Below the pieces are notes generated by a model that searched no databases, was not told the origin of the DNA, and was given only the letters and a program-made list of their open reading frames with translations. A stretch of DNA of 6,627 nucleotides. It comes from Paenibacillus sp. GTDB taxonomy: Bacteria > Bacillota > Bacilli > Paenibacillales > NBRC-103111. Numbering within the stretch: position 1 is the stretch's first letter; each line of letters begins with the position of its first letter. Location: assembly GCA_029239545.1 (NCBI GenBank), contig JARBUQ010000268.1:1-6627 (forward strand), read 5' to 3'. Shown here piece after piece: positions 5,621 to 6,627 of the stretch. Position numbers and translations under genes: made by a program.

Positions 5621-6627
5621 CGGTGATGTCCTCCGCTCATTTGATCTGCAGGCCCAGTCAATGCAAGCGAGCTGCGATATTGAGCGAATTCACTTTGCAG
5701 AACAGACCGGACTTGGTGAATCTTCCACTGAAGATGCGCTGGGTCCGTCATATATTCCATGCTTGGCTCCCAGCCTAACCTCGAATCAGCTTCAACAAGG
5801 GGGATCGCAGCCTCAGCATTGGCAATCTCACGCTCTGCCAGCTGTTCCATCTGCTCGAGCAGTACAGCCGCCTGATCAGGATCGGTTTCCCGGAATAGCT
5901 CTTGCTTGTACTTCCACCATAACTTAACGTTAATCGTGGTTTGAATACAAAGTGCTATGAACCGCCCCATACCCAGCATCCTTGCTGCTTCAGCCTTCTT
6001 GCCTTCAGAGGTAAGCGCCAAAGCTTGCTCCAGCAGTCCATTTCCAGTAAGCATGTGCTCCCTCATCCGCTCCAGACTGCGCAGTTCCACGTCAATACGG
6101 GAAATTCCTAACGATTGTCTAGGTCCCTCCATAGGCTTGTAATCCGTCACTACAATCTCATTGCCGAACATGGCATGCTTATCTGCCGGTATTTTTACCA
6201 CTTTACGGAATATAAGCGGATAGGAGGGCCCGACTCGAAACGGACCATACTGATCTTCATTCGTCGATATATAATATCGAATCGCTTCACTCCAATAGCT
6301 CCAGGCTTCTACTACTAAAGGTGCAGCCTCCACACTAAAGTCCCGTTTGGCCAACATTGCCAGTACTTCCTCGTAGGTGGGACTTGGACTCCAGTAAGCA
6401 TATTTGGTCATATCACTAATGAAAGAAGGCCACCAGCCAAAATGATGGGACTCCATAAGCCCACTTAGCCCCCAGTCCTCGCGAGCCTTGAGTAAAGCCT
6501 GATGCCTCTTGCTCCATTGCCCCGGAAAAGGTTCATAAGGAATAACGCCGAAATCCCAAGTCAGACCTCCCGTATTACTCATCGTGTACAGCTTGATTCC
6601 GCGTTCATGCGCCACTTCTGCCTCGCT
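5617..6627 (-). CDS. C-terminal part of a large uncharacterised protein, possibly a glycoside-hydrolase-like enzyme (5' end beyond window)
   Basis: The frame is open from the right edge to TGA at 5619..5617, giving 336 visible residues. A GTG at 6615 could be read as a start with GAGG nearby, but the frame is still open through the edge and the codons before GTG read naturally, so this is taken as a truncated larger gene. The segment is rich in aromatics: TMSNTGG (15-21), TWDFGVIPYEPFP (23-35), LMESHHFGWWPSFISD (57-72), then a helical part ending with DSRLGWEPSMEYM (281-293) and WKIHQVR (301-307). This recalls the C-terminal regions of large GH20-like proteins found near sugar-utilisation genes in Firmicutes and Bacteroidetes. 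That is recall of pattern only; catalytic residues would lie outside the window. It is the first visible gene of the operon, and its stop overlaps the M20 start by 4 bases (ATGA). Confidence 0.6.
   Translation of the reverse strand, partial: SEAEVAHERGIKLYTMSNTGGLTWDFGVIPYEPFPGQWSKRHQALLKAREDWGLSGLMESHHFGWWPSFISDMTKYAYWSPSPTYEEVLAMLAKRDFSVEAAPLVVEAWSYWSEAIRYYISTNEDQYGPFRVGPSYPLIFRKVVKIPADKHAMFGNEIVVTDYKPMEGPRQSLGISRIDVELRSLERMREHMLTGNGLLEQALALTSEGKKAEAARMLGMGRFIALCIQTTINVKLWWKYKQELFRETDPDQAAVLLEQMEQLAEREIANAEAAIPLVEADSRLGWEPSMEYMTDPAHLQWKIHQVRSVLQSEFAQYRSSLALTGPADQMSGGHHR
5630..5634 (-). promoter_or_regulatory. Ribosome binding site of the M20 gene
   Basis: GGAGG on the minus strand, nine bases before the ATG at 5620 and embedded in the last codons of the upstream gene. 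With the 4-base ATGA overlap it indicates coupled translation. Confidence 0.75.

Noticed and set aside
6613..6615. GTG at 6615 as the true start of the right-edge gene
   Set aside because: The frame remains open to the window edge and the product begins mid-domain, so a truncated longer gene is more likely. A nearby GAGG keeps the alternative possible.

Overview
All eight genes in this window lie on the minus strand and are packed like one operon, transcribed from right to left. Adjacent genes overlap by 4 or 8 bases or are separated by 1 to 53 bases, and no terminator-like hairpin was found in any gap. Strong AGGAGG-type ribosome binding sites, one TTG start preceded by a near-perfect Shine-Dalgarno, and a roughly balanced base composition suggest a Bacillales-type Firmicute, perhaps of the Paenibacillus kind. 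That assignment is inference, because no taxonomic marker gene is present.

In transcription order the window holds: (1) the C-terminal 336 residues of a large protein that resembles glycoside-hydrolase-associated C-terminal regions, cut by the right edge; (2) an M20 (ArgE/DapE/carboxypeptidase G2-type) metallohydrolase; (3) a glyoxalase II-like metallo-beta-lactamase-fold hydrolase; (4) a fold-type I, class V aminotransferase-like PLP enzyme; (5) a Gfo/Idh/MocA dehydrogenase; (6) a RidA-family enamine/imine deaminase; (7) a classical short-chain dehydrogenase; (8) the N-terminus of a second Gfo/Idh/MocA dehydrogenase, cut by the left edge. Genes 5 and 8 are paralogs. In every complete enzyme the expected catalytic residues are present.

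Together this looks like a dedicated metabolic pathway, more probably catabolic, acting on an amide- or N-acyl-containing compound with a polyol or sugar-like part. The M20 enzyme would open an amide bond. The MBL-fold enzyme would hydrolyse an ester, thioester or lactone. The PLP enzyme would remove or transfer nitrogen, and RidA would hydrolyse a reactive enamine or imine. Two Gfo/Idh enzymes and one SDR would carry out NAD(P)-dependent redox steps. I do not recognise this gene set as a characterised pathway, and the substrate cannot be read from the sequence. No RNA genes, CRISPR arrays, insertion sequences or attachment sites were found, and no stretch longer than about 55 bases lacks a gene.
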